Shown here piece after piece: positions 23,992-30,887 of a stretch of DNA of 30,953 nucleotides; position 1 is the stretch's first letter; each line of letters opens with the position of its first letter. A program made the translations under genes and the position numbers. The notes below the pieces were generated by a model that saw only the letters and a list, made by a program, of their open reading frames with translations, had not been told where the DNA came from and did not search any database. The stretch is from Candidatus Segatella mututuai (GTDB lineage Bacteria > Bacteroidota > Bacteroidia > Bacteroidales > Bacteroidaceae), in the NCBI GenBank assembly GCA_002439605.1, contig DJOI01000067.1, positions 1 to 30,953 of the forward strand, given 5' to 3'.

Positions 23992-25608
23992 CTATACATT
24001 ATACATCTTGGCTTTCTGCTCCTTGATGGCTTCGTCGTAAATGTACTCGTCATATGACATGAGTTTGTCGATGGTGCCAGAAGGGGTCAGTTCGATGATG
24101 CGGTTTGCCACGGTGTTGATGAACTCGTGGTCGTGACTGGCGAAGAGTACATTTCCCTTGAATCCAATTAGGTTGTTGTTGAATGCCTGGATACTTTCCA
24201 AATCCAGATGGTTGGTTGGGGTGTCGAGAATCAGGCAATTGGCATTCTGTAGCTGCATACGTGCTATCATGCATCTCATCTTCTCGCCTCCGGAGAGTAC
24301 GTTTACTTTCTTCAGTATTTCCTCGCCGCTAAAGAGCATGCGGCCTAAGTAGCCTTTCATGGCAACCTCGTTGCCTGGACCATATTGGCTCAGCCAGTCT
24401 ATCAGATTCATGTCGCTCTTGAAAAACTCTGTGTTGTCGAGTGGAAGATAGGCTGTTGTGATGGTAACGCCCCACTTGTATTCTCCTGCGTCTGCCTTTC
24501 TGTTGCCATTGATGATTTCGAAGAGGGCCGTCATGGCCTTGGGATTGTGAGACAGGAATACCACCTTCTCTCCTTTCTCGATGTTGAAGCTCACGTTATC
24601 GAAGAGTACTGTTCCGTCCTCGTCGATGGCTTTCAGGCCTTCCACCTCGAGGATTTGGTTGCCTGGCTCACGATCCATCTGGAAAATGATACCAGGGTAT
24701 TTACGGCTTGAAGGGCGTATCTCCTCCACGTTGAGCTTCTCGAGCATCTTTTTACGCGATGTGGTTTGCTTGCTCTTTGCCACGTTGGCAGAGAATCGGC
24801 GGATGAACTCTTCCAGTTGCTTCTTCTTCTCTTCGGCCTTCATCTTTTGGTTCTGGGCTTGGCGGAGGGCCAGTTGCGAACTCTCGTACCAGAAAGAGTA
24901 GTTGCCGGCAAACATGGTAACCTTGCCGAAATCAATATCTACAGTCTGTGTGCTCACGGCATCCAAGAAGTGGCGGTCGTGAGAAACCACCAATACAGTT
25001 TGCTCTACGTTGCTCAAATATTCCTCCAGCCATTCTACCGTGTCGAGGTCGAGGTCGTTGGTAGGTTCGTCGAGCAGTAGGTTGTCTGGATTTCCGAAGA
25101 GGGCTTTGGCCAGCATGATGCGTACTTTCTCTGTGTTTGAAAGCTCGCCTACAAGCTTGTTGTGCTTGTCTTCCTGTACGCCAAGGTTTTGGAGTAGCTG
25201 GGCTGCATTGCTCTCTGCCTCCCAACCATTCATCTCGGCAAACTTCAGTTCCAGGTCGGCGGCACGGTTGCCGTCTTCCTCGGTCATTTCTTCCTTCGAA
25301 TAGAGACGCTCACGCTCCTTCATGTTATTCCAGAGGGGCTGATGACCCATGAGAACGGTGTCTAAGACGCGGAACTCGTCATATTTAAAGTGATCCTGCT
25401 CCAATACCGAGAGGCGTTCGCCAGGTCCTAATTCTACGCTACCCTTGTTGGGCTCCAAATCTCCACTGATGGCGCGAAGAAGGGTAGACTTTCCTGCGCC
25501 GTTGGCACCAATGATGCCATAAATGTTGCCATGGGTGAACTTGAGGTTTACGTCCTTGTAGAGGACTCTTTTTCCAAATTGTATCGCTAAATTGCTTACA
25601 GTTATCAT
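23992..25608 (-). CDS. ABC-F family ATPase with one decayed ATP site
   Basis: A soluble tandem-ABC protein of 538 residues with no membrane domain, related to ribosome-associated ABC-F translation factors. Domain 1: Walker A GANGAGKST (34-42), signature LSNTE (156-160, replacing LSGGE), Walker B LLLDE (177-181), switch His210. A charged linker (about 243-300) matches the P-site tRNA-interaction motif region of the family. Domain 2: Walker A lost (FLSHNPKAMT, 351-360), signature LSGGE intact (438-442), Walker B LILDT (459-463, catalytic Glu replaced by Thr), His492 kept. In the head-to-tail dimer, the good Walker A and good signature face each other, leaving one competent site. The asymmetry looks concerted and not random. 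The specific subfamily and target are not determined. Confidence 0.9.
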   Translation of the reverse strand: MITVSNLAIQFGKRVLYKDVNLKFTHGNIYGIIGANGAGKSTLLRAISGDLEPNKGSVELGPGERLSVLEQDHFKYDEFRVLDTVLMGHQPLWNNMKERERLYSKEEMTEEDGNRAADLELKFAEMNGWEAESNAAQLLQNLGVQEDKHNKLVGELSNTEKVRIMLAKALFGNPDNLLLDEPTNDLDLDTVEWLEEYLSNVEQTVLVVSHDRHFLDAVSTQTVDIDFGKVTMFAGNYSFWYESSQLALRQAQNQKMKAEEKKKQLEEFIRRFSANVAKSKQTTSRKKMLEKLNVEEIRPSSRKYPGIIFQMDREPGNQILEVEGLKAIDEDGTVLFDNVSFNIEKGEKVVFLSHNPKAMTALFEIINGNRKADAGEYKWGVTITTAYLPLDNTEFFKSDMNLIDWLSQYGPGNEVAMKGYLGRMLFSGEEILKKVNVLSGGEKMRCMIARMQLQNANCLILDTPTNHLDLESIQAFNNNLIGFKGNVLFASHDHEFINTVANRIIELTPSGTIDKLMSYDEYIYDEAIKEQKAKMYNV

Positions 25609-25649
25609 TAACTTGAGAATTTATTGTATGTTATTTTAAAATTTGGATG

Positions 25650-25657
25650 CAAAGGTA
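25650..25657 (-). promoter_or_regulatory. -7 element of the ABC-F gene
   Basis: On the minus strand TACCTTTG matches TAnnTTTG exactly and is followed by C. The start codon lies about 42 bases downstream. The -33 box is weak (TTTCT-like). It is divergent from the RluA promoter at 25729-25759. Confidence 0.65.
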
Positions 25658-25728
25658 CAAAAAATATTTGTAAATCAGAAATTTAAGACCGAAAAGGAAT
25701 TAATATTTAGTTAAAAACATGGATATTT

Positions 25729-25759
25729 TTTGCCAATCAAACAAAAAGTCATAATTTTG
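25729..25759 (+). promoter_or_regulatory. Promoter of the RluA-family gene
   Basis: TTTG (25729-25732), exactly 19 bases, then TAATTTTG (25752-25759): a full match to the Bacteroidetes consensus TTTG-N19-TAnnTTTG. Expected transcription start is about 25766, giving a short leader of about 20 bases to the ATG at 25786. Confidence 0.85.
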
Positions 25760-25785
25760 TATGCGAAAAACGACTTATAAACTGT

Positions 25786-26721
25786 ATGCGACAAGAAAAC
25801 AATAAGTGGCAGAAGCGGATGGGCGGCATGGGAGGATGCGGAGTGCCCAACGAGTATAATCATTATGTGGTCGGTAAGCCTGCGCCCCTGTTGGAATGGT
25901 TGTTGGAAAATGTGAAGAGCTTGAGCAGGACTAAAATCAAGCAGATACTGCAAGGTCGAGGCATCCGTGTCGACGGCAAGACCGTCACCAGATTCGACTA
26001 TGCTCTGAGACCGGGAATGAAGGTTGCTGTCAGCAAGTCGAAGAAAAACCTGGAAACTTTTAAGAGTAAGTATCTCAAGATAGTTTACGAAGATCGATAT
26101 TTGGTAGTGGTGGAAAAGCAGGTTGGCATACTGAGCATGGCGGCTGGACATTCCTCGCTCAACGTGAAGACTGTGCTCGACGACTACTTTCACAAAACCC
26201 GTCAAAACTGCCAGGCACATGTGGTGCATCGACTTGACCGTGATACCAGCGGACTGATGATTTATGCCAAGGACAAACAGACGGAACTTGTCTTAGAGGA
26301 TGATTGGCATCACAATGTGTACGACCGCCGTTATGTAGCTTTGGTGTCGGGCGAGATGGAGGAAGATGAAGGAACGGTTGCCAACTGGCTGAAGGACAAC
26401 AAGGCGTATATCACTTATAGTAGTGATACGGACAATGGCGGTAAATATGCTGTCACTCACTTTCATACACTTCAGCGTTCAACCGATTATTCACTTGTGG
26501 AATTTAAACTGGAGACTGGTCGTAAGAACCAGATTCGAGTGCATACGGCAGACATGGGGCATCCCGTATGTGGCGACATCAAATATGGAAATGGAGATGA
26601 TCCTTGCCATCGATTGTGCCTGCATGCCTATGTGCTTTGCTTCTATCATCCCGTTACGCATCAGCCTATGGAGTTTGAAACTCCTATCCCATCAGAATTT
26701 CGCCGAGCTTTGAAATCATAA
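25786..26721 (+). CDS. RluA-family 23S rRNA pseudouridine synthase
   Basis: Isomerises specific uridines in RNA, probably in 23S rRNA as for RluD/RluC. It has 311 residues. A short Gly/Met-rich N-terminus is followed by an S4 RNA-binding domain (about 32-90, LSRTKIKQILQGRGIRVDG). The catalytic domain carries HRLDRDTSG (148-156) with the catalytic Asp151, then RRYVALVSG and the KNQIRVHTADMGHPVCGD C-terminal motif. It has an excellent promoter and is followed 16 bases later by a small membrane-peptide gene. Which uridine it modifies cannot be read; the S4 domain favours RluC/RluD-type over RluA-type. Confidence 0.94.
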   Translation: MRQENNKWQKRMGGMGGCGVPNEYNHYVVGKPAPLLEWLLENVKSLSRTKIKQILQGRGIRVDGKTVTRFDYALRPGMKVAVSKSKKNLETFKSKYLKIVYEDRYLVVVEKQVGILSMAAGHSSLNVKTVLDDYFHKTRQNCQAHVVHRLDRDTSGLMIYAKDKQTELVLEDDWHHNVYDRRYVALVSGEMEEDEGTVANWLKDNKAYITYSSDTDNGGKYAVTHFHTLQRSTDYSLVEFKLETGRKNQIRVHTADMGHPVCGDIKYGNGDDPCHRLCLHAYVLCFYHPVTHQPMEFETPIPSEFRRALKS

Positions 26722-26737
26722 CATCTAAAGAAAAGAC

Positions 26738-26887
26738 ATGAATCATTTTGAATATTACGTTTTTGCTCTCATCGTGCTGATTGTGGGTTTCCTAATAGTG
26801 AAGAAAGTTGCTACCTGCTTGTTCAAGACAGTTGTAGCTGTCATCGTGCTTGCCATTTTGGCCGGTATTTATTTCCTGGCAAGCTGA
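26738..26887 (+). CDS. 49-residue predicted membrane peptide
   Basis: A short frame of 49 codons (ATG at 26738, TGA at 26885) that begins 16 bases after the pseudouridine synthase stop. The product has two hydrophobic stretches, about residues 8-21 (VFALIVLIVGFLIV) and 32-47 (VVAVIVLAILAGIYFL). They are split by a basic turn with KK (22-23), one Cys and another Lys (30), so a two-helix hairpin with a basic loop is likely. The frame ends where the terminator repeats begin, so it appears to be the last gene of this operon. I do not recognise a characterised family and assign no function. Confidence 0.7.
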   Translation: MNHFEYYVFALIVLIVGFLIVKKVATCLFKTVVAVIVLAILAGIYFLAS

Positions 26888-26889
26888 AA

Positions 26890-26907
26890 AACGAAGCCGC
26901 CTTCGTT
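26890..26907 (-). terminator. Minus-strand terminator after the EamA gene
   Basis: AACGAAG (26890-26896), four-base loop, CTTCGTT (26901-26907): a 7-bp perfect stem. On the minus strand it is followed by five T residues (A run 26887-26891), which overlap the stop codon of the plus-strand peptide gene. It would stop transcription coming from truA and the EamA gene. Confidence 0.7.
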
Positions 26908-26969
26908 CGTCAACGAAGATACTTGCGTTCGTCAACGAAGATACTTGCGATGGCCAACGAAGCTGGCTT
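26904..26969. repeat. Three 22-base tandem units between convergent genes
   Basis: Two identical units (26904-26925 and 26926-26947, each starting CGTTCGTCAACGAAG) are followed by a degenerate third (26948-26969). Every unit contains AACGAAG, the same word that makes the stems of the two flanking terminators. The array therefore offers several competing hairpin partners for CTTCGTT. Confidence 0.85.
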
Positions 26970-26978
26970 CGTTTTTTT
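26956..26978 (+). terminator. Plus-strand terminator after the small membrane peptide
   Basis: AACGAAG (26956-26962), loop CTGG, CTTCGTT (26967-26973), with seven T residues at 26972-26978 and a further T-rich stretch. It is a rho-independent terminator for the RluA-peptide operon, of the same stem sequence as the opposite-facing one at 26890-26907. Confidence 0.85.
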
Positions 26979-26990
26979 CTTTTACTACAA

Positions 26991-27908
26991 CTACTTGCTT
27001 CCGAAGTATAAGAAGAGCATACCGATGAGCACCAGCAACAGGTCGACGAACTTGGCTTTGAGGTTCTTTTCGTGGAAGATGGCTGCTCCGAAGAGAAAAC
27101 TGACGATGACGCTTCCGCGTCTCACCATGCTAACGATGCTGATCATGGCTCCTGGCAGACTCAGCGCATAGAAGTACACAAAGTCGGCGGCACTTAGGAA
27201 GATGCTGATAAAGATGATGGACCAATGCCAGCGAAAAGGTGTTGTTTTATGGCGTGCTGGCCACCAAAGTACTATCATCATGATTCCCATCAACCCCAGT
27301 TGGTAGATGTTGTACCAGCTCTGCACAATCATACGGTCGATACCCACGCCTCCGTTCTCTGGTGGAGCCATGAGATATTTGTCGTACAGTCCGCTGATGG
27401 CACCCAGTACAGCGGCCAGGACGATGAAGTATATCCATTTGTCGTGCTTGAAGTCGATACCTTCTTTTTTCCCGCTCTTAGAGAGCATGAAGAATGAGAC
27501 TACCGCTAAGATGACACCTATCCATTGGTATAGGTTCAGCACCTCGCTGTAAACCAGCATGGCTCCCACAAGTGTCATCACAGGCCGTGTGGCATTGATA
27601 GGTCCCACAATGGTAAGCGGAAGATGCTTCATCCCAAAGTATCCGAAAGTCCAGCTGCTCAGCACGATAAAGCTTTTCAGAATGATGTACTTGTGTACTT
27701 CCCATCCACCTGTTGCCACGTGGAATATCGTTCCATCGAGTGCACTTGTGGTATAACTTGTCACGATGAAAGGAACGAAGATGAGCGACGAGAAGAGTGT
27801 GTTGAGAAACAGTACAGGAATAACTGCGTTACCTGAAAGTGCCTTTTTCTTGAAGGCATCATAAAATCCCAGCAAGGTGGCTGAGAGAAATGCTAAAATT
27901 AACCACAT
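26991..27908 (-). CDS. EamA/DMT-superfamily transporter
   Basis: An inner-membrane protein of the drug/metabolite transporter superfamily, 305 residues with about ten hydrophobic helices in two EamA-like halves (about 1-140 and 150-305). Recognisable features are a first helix ending in a basic KKK, the GPINATRPVMTLVGAMLVYSE stretch that closes the first half, and the matching SIVSMVRRGSVIVSFLFGAAIFHE stretch in the second half. It is 24 bases downstream of truA and co-transcribed with it. The substrate cannot be told; the superfamily covers amino acids, nucleotide sugars and other metabolites. Confidence 0.85.
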   Translation of the reverse strand: MWLILAFLSATLLGFYDAFKKKALSGNAVIPVLFLNTLFSSLIFVPFIVTSYTTSALDGTIFHVATGGWEVHKYIILKSFIVLSSWTFGYFGMKHLPLTIVGPINATRPVMTLVGAMLVYSEVLNLYQWIGVILAVVSFFMLSKSGKKEGIDFKHDKWIYFIVLAAVLGAISGLYDKYLMAPPENGGVGIDRMIVQSWYNIYQLGLMGIMMIVLWWPARHKTTPFRWHWSIIFISIFLSAADFVYFYALSLPGAMISIVSMVRRGSVIVSFLFGAAIFHEKNLKAKFVDLLLVLIGMLFLYFGSK

Positions 27909-27932
27909 ATGATATCGTGTATTCTTTTGTCT

Positions 27933-28670
27933 TTACAAGTCGTATTTCACCTCTTCCAAAAAGAGGGCGTGTCCCGGCATGCTTTCGCCAGCATCGCTGC
28001 GTGTTCCGTTGTTCAGAATGTCGAGAAACTGGCTTTCGCTTATTTTCCCTCTGCCCACATCGATTAGTGTGCCCACTACGGCACGCACCATGTTGCGAAG
28101 GAATCGGTTGGCTGTTATCTTGAAGTGCCAGGAAGAGGGCGAGGTCTGTATCCATTTGGCTTCTGTCACCTCGCAGATGGTCGTCTTGTTGTCGCCTCCC
28201 GCTTTGCAAAAGGCAGCATAATCTTTATGGTGTAGAAAGTGGCTTGCCGCCTGGTTCATCTTGTCGAAGTCGAGCGGAAAGTTCATCTGTAACGAGTAAT
28301 GACGCTCAAATGGATCCTTGCACGTATGTATGTAATAATGATAGGTACGCGAAGTGGCAGAGAAGCGTGCATGCATGTTGTCGGCTACCTGTTTGATGCC
28401 TTTTACGGCAATGTCTCTTGGCAGAATGCGGTTCAGGCGATAGATGAGCTGTTTGGTGTCAAGCTCTTCTCCTTCCCAGTCGAAGTGGGCTGCCATATTT
28501 CTGGCATGCACTCCGGTATCTGTTCGTCCTGCCCCAACCACCTCAATGTTGCGTCGTAACAATATAGACAGTGCCTTTTGCAATTCCTGCTGTATGGAGT
28601 TGGCGTTGGGTTGAATCTGCCAACCATGATAATTGGTTCCGTCGTAACCGAAGAAAATAAAGTATCTCAT
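27933..28670 (-). CDS. truA: tRNA pseudouridine(38-40) synthase TruA
   Basis: Makes pseudouridine at positions 38-40 in the anticodon arm of many tRNAs. It is 245 residues from the ATG at 28670, giving the standard N-terminus MRYFIFFGYDGTNYHGWQ. A GTG eight codons upstream is in frame but would add an atypical extension. The catalytic motif GAGRTDTGVHA (46-56) has Asp51. FSATSRTYHYYI and the C-terminal NRFLRNMVRAVVGTLIDVGRG segments are family marks. The promoter -7 element is at 28720-28727, and the EamA transporter gene follows. Confidence 0.97.
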   Translation of the reverse strand: MRYFIFFGYDGTNYHGWQIQPNANSIQQELQKALSILLRRNIEVVGAGRTDTGVHARNMAAHFDWEGEELDTKQLIYRLNRILPRDIAVKGIKQVADNMHARFSATSRTYHYYIHTCKDPFERHYSLQMNFPLDFDKMNQAASHFLHHKDYAAFCKAGGDNKTTICEVTEAKWIQTSPSSWHFKITANRFLRNMVRAVVGTLIDVGRGKISESQFLDILNNGTRSDAGESMPGHALFLEEVKYDL

Positions 28671-28719
28671 TTTGCTGCCCTTGAATTTCTCCACATGCGT
28701 TTTTAATCTCTATTGTCTG

Positions 28720-28727
28720 CAAAATTA
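28720..28727 (-). promoter_or_regulatory. -7 element of the truA operon
   Basis: On the minus strand TAATTTTG matches TAnnTTTG exactly and is followed by CA. The upstream region is T-rich with only a partial -33 box (TTTC). The ATG is about 50 bases downstream. Confidence 0.6.
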
Positions 28728-28808
28728 ATAAAAAACAACGAAATATGCGAAAATAGTACTGAATATTTTGTGAAATGATACAATCTTGAAAGAAAAATAC
28801 AAATTTGT

Positions 28809-28839
28809 TTTGCAAATTGACAATAAAATTGTATTTTTG
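28809..28839 (+). promoter_or_regulatory. dapA promoter
   Basis: TTTG (28809-28812), exactly 19 bases, then TATTTTTG (28832-28839): a perfect match to the Bacteroidetes promoter consensus. The dapA ATG is at 28864, so the leader is short, about 18 bases. Confidence 0.87.
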
Positions 28840-28863
28840 CCATTGATATTGTATTAATAGATT

Positions 28864-29751
28864 ATGGCACAGAATATATTCAAAGGCTTAGGTATAGCCC
28901 TGATTACCCCATTCAAAACCGACGGAACAGTTGACTATCAGTCGCTGAAGAAACTGGTTGAGTTCCAAATAGACAATGGCGCAGATTTTCTCTGCATCCT
29001 TGCAACTACAGGTGAAGCTCCTTGTCTCACCTTGGAAGAGAAAAATAATATTACCGAGTTGGTGAAAGAGGTGAACCATGGACGAGTTAAGATATTGAAA
29101 TATTGCGGTGGAAACAATACTGCCGCCGTGGTAGAGGAAATCAAGTCTGCCGATTGGAGTGGTATTGATGGTATCTTGAGCATTTGTCCTTATTACAACA
29201 AGCCTTCTCAGGAAGGACTTTATCAACACTTCAAGGCCATTGCTCAGGCCAGTCCGTTGCCCATTGTTCTCTATAATGTACCTGGCCGTACGGGTGTTAA
29301 TATGAAGCCAGAGACGACCTGTCGCATCGCTCGTGATTTTCCCAATGTCGTAGCCGTTAAGGAAGCAAGCGGAAGTTTGGAGCAGGTGGATGAGATTATC
29401 AAGAACAAGCCAGAAAACTTTGATGTGATTAGTGGTGACGATGCCCTTACTTTCTCCATGGTGGCAAGTGGGGCTGCTGGAGTTATCTCGGTTATCGGGA
29501 ATGCTCTTCCCAAGGCTTTCAGTCGCATGATACGTCTCGAGTTCCGGGGCGAGTATGGACCTGCACGCAAGATACACCATGCCTTTACCGAACTGTACAG
29601 TCTGCTTTTTGTTGATGGCAATCCAGCTGGTGTAAAAGCGCTGCTCAACGATATGGGCTTTATCGAGAACGAACTGCGCCTGCCGTTGGTTTCCACTCGT
29701 ATTGCCACTAAACAGAAGATGAGCGACATACTGAAAGATCTTCGCATTTAG
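28864..29751 (+). CDS. dapA: 4-hydroxy-tetrahydrodipicolinate synthase
   Basis: Condenses pyruvate with aspartate semialdehyde, the first committed step to lysine and meso-diaminopimelate. The 295-residue TIM-barrel protein has Thr48-Thr49 in ATTGEAP, Tyr138 in YNVPGRTG with Arg142, and the Schiff-base Lys166 in VAVKEASG. All key residues of the catalytic triad and substrate binding are present, and the length is normal. It has an excellent promoter of its own. The following AraC gene lies on the same strand behind a strong hairpin. Confidence 0.96.
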   Translation: MAQNIFKGLGIALITPFKTDGTVDYQSLKKLVEFQIDNGADFLCILATTGEAPCLTLEEKNNITELVKEVNHGRVKILKYCGGNNTAAVVEEIKSADWSGIDGILSICPYYNKPSQEGLYQHFKAIAQASPLPIVLYNVPGRTGVNMKPETTCRIARDFPNVVAVKEASGSLEQVDEIIKNKPENFDVISGDDALTFSMVASGAAGVISVIGNALPKAFSRMIRLEFRGEYGPARKIHHAFTELYSLLFVDGNPAGVKALLNDMGFIENELRLPLVSTRIATKQKMSDILKDLRI

Positions 29752-29772
29752 GCGAGTGGTATATCAAAGCAC

Positions 29773-29823
29773 AGTCTGATGTTGCTACGACTACATGTGT
29801 GGTGTGTCTCGCAACATCAGACT
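29773..29823 (+). repeat. 13-bp perfect inverted repeat between dapA and the AraC-type gene
   Basis: AGTCTGATGTTGC (29773-29785) is perfectly complementary to 29811-29823, with a 25-base loop. It starts 22 bases after the dapA stop. The sequence after it is not T-rich, so it is a poor rho-independent terminator. It could be a dapA 3' stabiliser, an operator, or an RNA switch ahead of the regulator gene. Confidence 0.8.
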
Positions 29824-29869
29824 CGAACTTCATCCAATGTTACTGCACTTAGAATCTCAATCTATTATT

Positions 29870-30757
29870 ATGCCAGAAGAAAGAAGAATCATTCATGAAA
29901 TCACGCCTTTGATGGGGAAGGACGTACTTTACATTGCCGACAGACACAAAAAGGAGTTTACTTATCCCATTCACAATCACTCAGTCTTTGAACTCAACTT
30001 TGTGGAGAATGCGAAAGGTGTGCGTCGTATTGTAGGCGATTCACAGGAGATTATCGGCGAGTATGACCTTTGTCTCATTACCTCTGCCGAGCTGGAACAT
30101 GTATGGGAACAAAATGAGTGCACCAGCGAGGATATCCGCGAGATAACCATACAGTTTGACTTCAGTATGGGCGACGAGACGCTCTTTGGTCGCAATCCTT
30201 ATTCTGGCATTACCCGTATGATGCAGGAGGCACGCAAGGGCTTGGTGTTTCCCATGAAGGCTATCATGAAAGTCTACGGACTTCTTGACACACTCAGTAG
30301 CGTCACAGACGGATTTTATGCCGTACAGCAGTTTCTTACCATACTCTACGAACTGTCACGATGTGACAATGCCCGCACGTTGGCTTCCAGTAGTTATGCC
30401 AAGGTGACGGTAGAGGACGACAGTCGTCGCATTCTGAAAGTAAAGAACTATATATCCAAAAATTATATGGACGAGCTACGCTTGCCGATGCTTGCCGACT
30501 TGGCGGGCATGAGTCCGAGTGCTTTCAGTCGATTCTTCAAGCTGCATACAGGTCGCAATATCAGCGAGTATATCATCGATTTGCGTTTGGGGTTTGCTGC
30601 CCGTATGCTGGTGGATACTTCCAAGTCGATTAGTGAGATTGGTTTCGATTGTGGTTTCAATAATCTCAGCAATTTCAACCGTATCTTTAAAAAAAAGAAA
30701 GGTTGCTCGCCTACAGAGTTCCGAGAGAACTATCACAAGACCAGAATTATTGTGTAG
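29870..30757 (+). CDS. AraC-family transcriptional regulator
   Basis: A 295-residue one-component regulator. The N-terminal half (about 20-120) is a cupin-like sensor with the HNHSVFELNFV motif and a following acidic beta segment. The C-terminal 105 residues form the double helix-turn-helix of the AraC/XylS family: first HTH around LPMLADLAGMSPSAFSRFFK, second around SISEIGFDCGFNNLSNFNR, ending KKKKGCSPTEFRENY. The start at 29870 gives MPEERR; an ATG 75 bases upstream is in frame but lies in the loop of the inverted repeat and yields an extension that does not resemble the family. Ligand and targets are unknown; the position does not tie it to the distant arabinose operon. Confidence 0.93.
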   Translation: MPEERRIIHEITPLMGKDVLYIADRHKKEFTYPIHNHSVFELNFVENAKGVRRIVGDSQEIIGEYDLCLITSAELEHVWEQNECTSEDIREITIQFDFSMGDETLFGRNPYSGITRMMQEARKGLVFPMKAIMKVYGLLDTLSSVTDGFYAVQQFLTILYELSRCDNARTLASSSYAKVTVEDDSRRILKVKNYISKNYMDELRLPMLADLAGMSPSAFSRFFKLHTGRNISEYIIDLRLGFAARMLVDTSKSISEIGFDCGFNNLSNFNRIFKKKKGCSPTEFRENYHKTRIIV

Positions 30758-30839
30758 AGAGTTTTATTGTTGTACTTAGGATTGTTATAGAAGTTGCCAC
30801 TCCCTACGTTATATGTTAATGCTATATATTAATAATGAA

Positions 30840-30870
30840 GCCTGTCTTAATCCACGGCAGGCATCATGCT
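30840..30870 (+). terminator. Weak terminator-like hairpin after the AraC-type gene
   Basis: GCCTGTC (30840-30846) pairs with GGCAGGC (30856-30862), seven pairs including one G-T. A moderately T-rich stretch follows (ATCATGCTTTTGGTTT). A further short inverted repeat, CATGCT/AGCATG, lies at 30865-30870 and 30883-30888 just before the putative intron boundary. Confidence 0.4.
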
Positions 30871-30887
30871 TTTGGTTTGACTAGCAT

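Noticed and set aside
25761..25805. A 14-codon upstream frame overlapping the start of the RluA-family gene
   Set aside because: Its ATG lies before the transcription start expected from the promoter at 25729-25759, so it would not be on the message.
25711..26229. A 172-codon minus-strand frame over the start of the RluA-family gene
   Set aside because: It would run across the excellent plus-strand promoter and the S4 domain coding region; the product looks like a reverse-complement shadow.
29870..30757. AraC-family gene as the regulator of the arabinose operon
   Set aside because: It lies over 13 kb away beside dapA, and the operon encodes its own AraR of a different family. The family name alone does not indicate arabinose.
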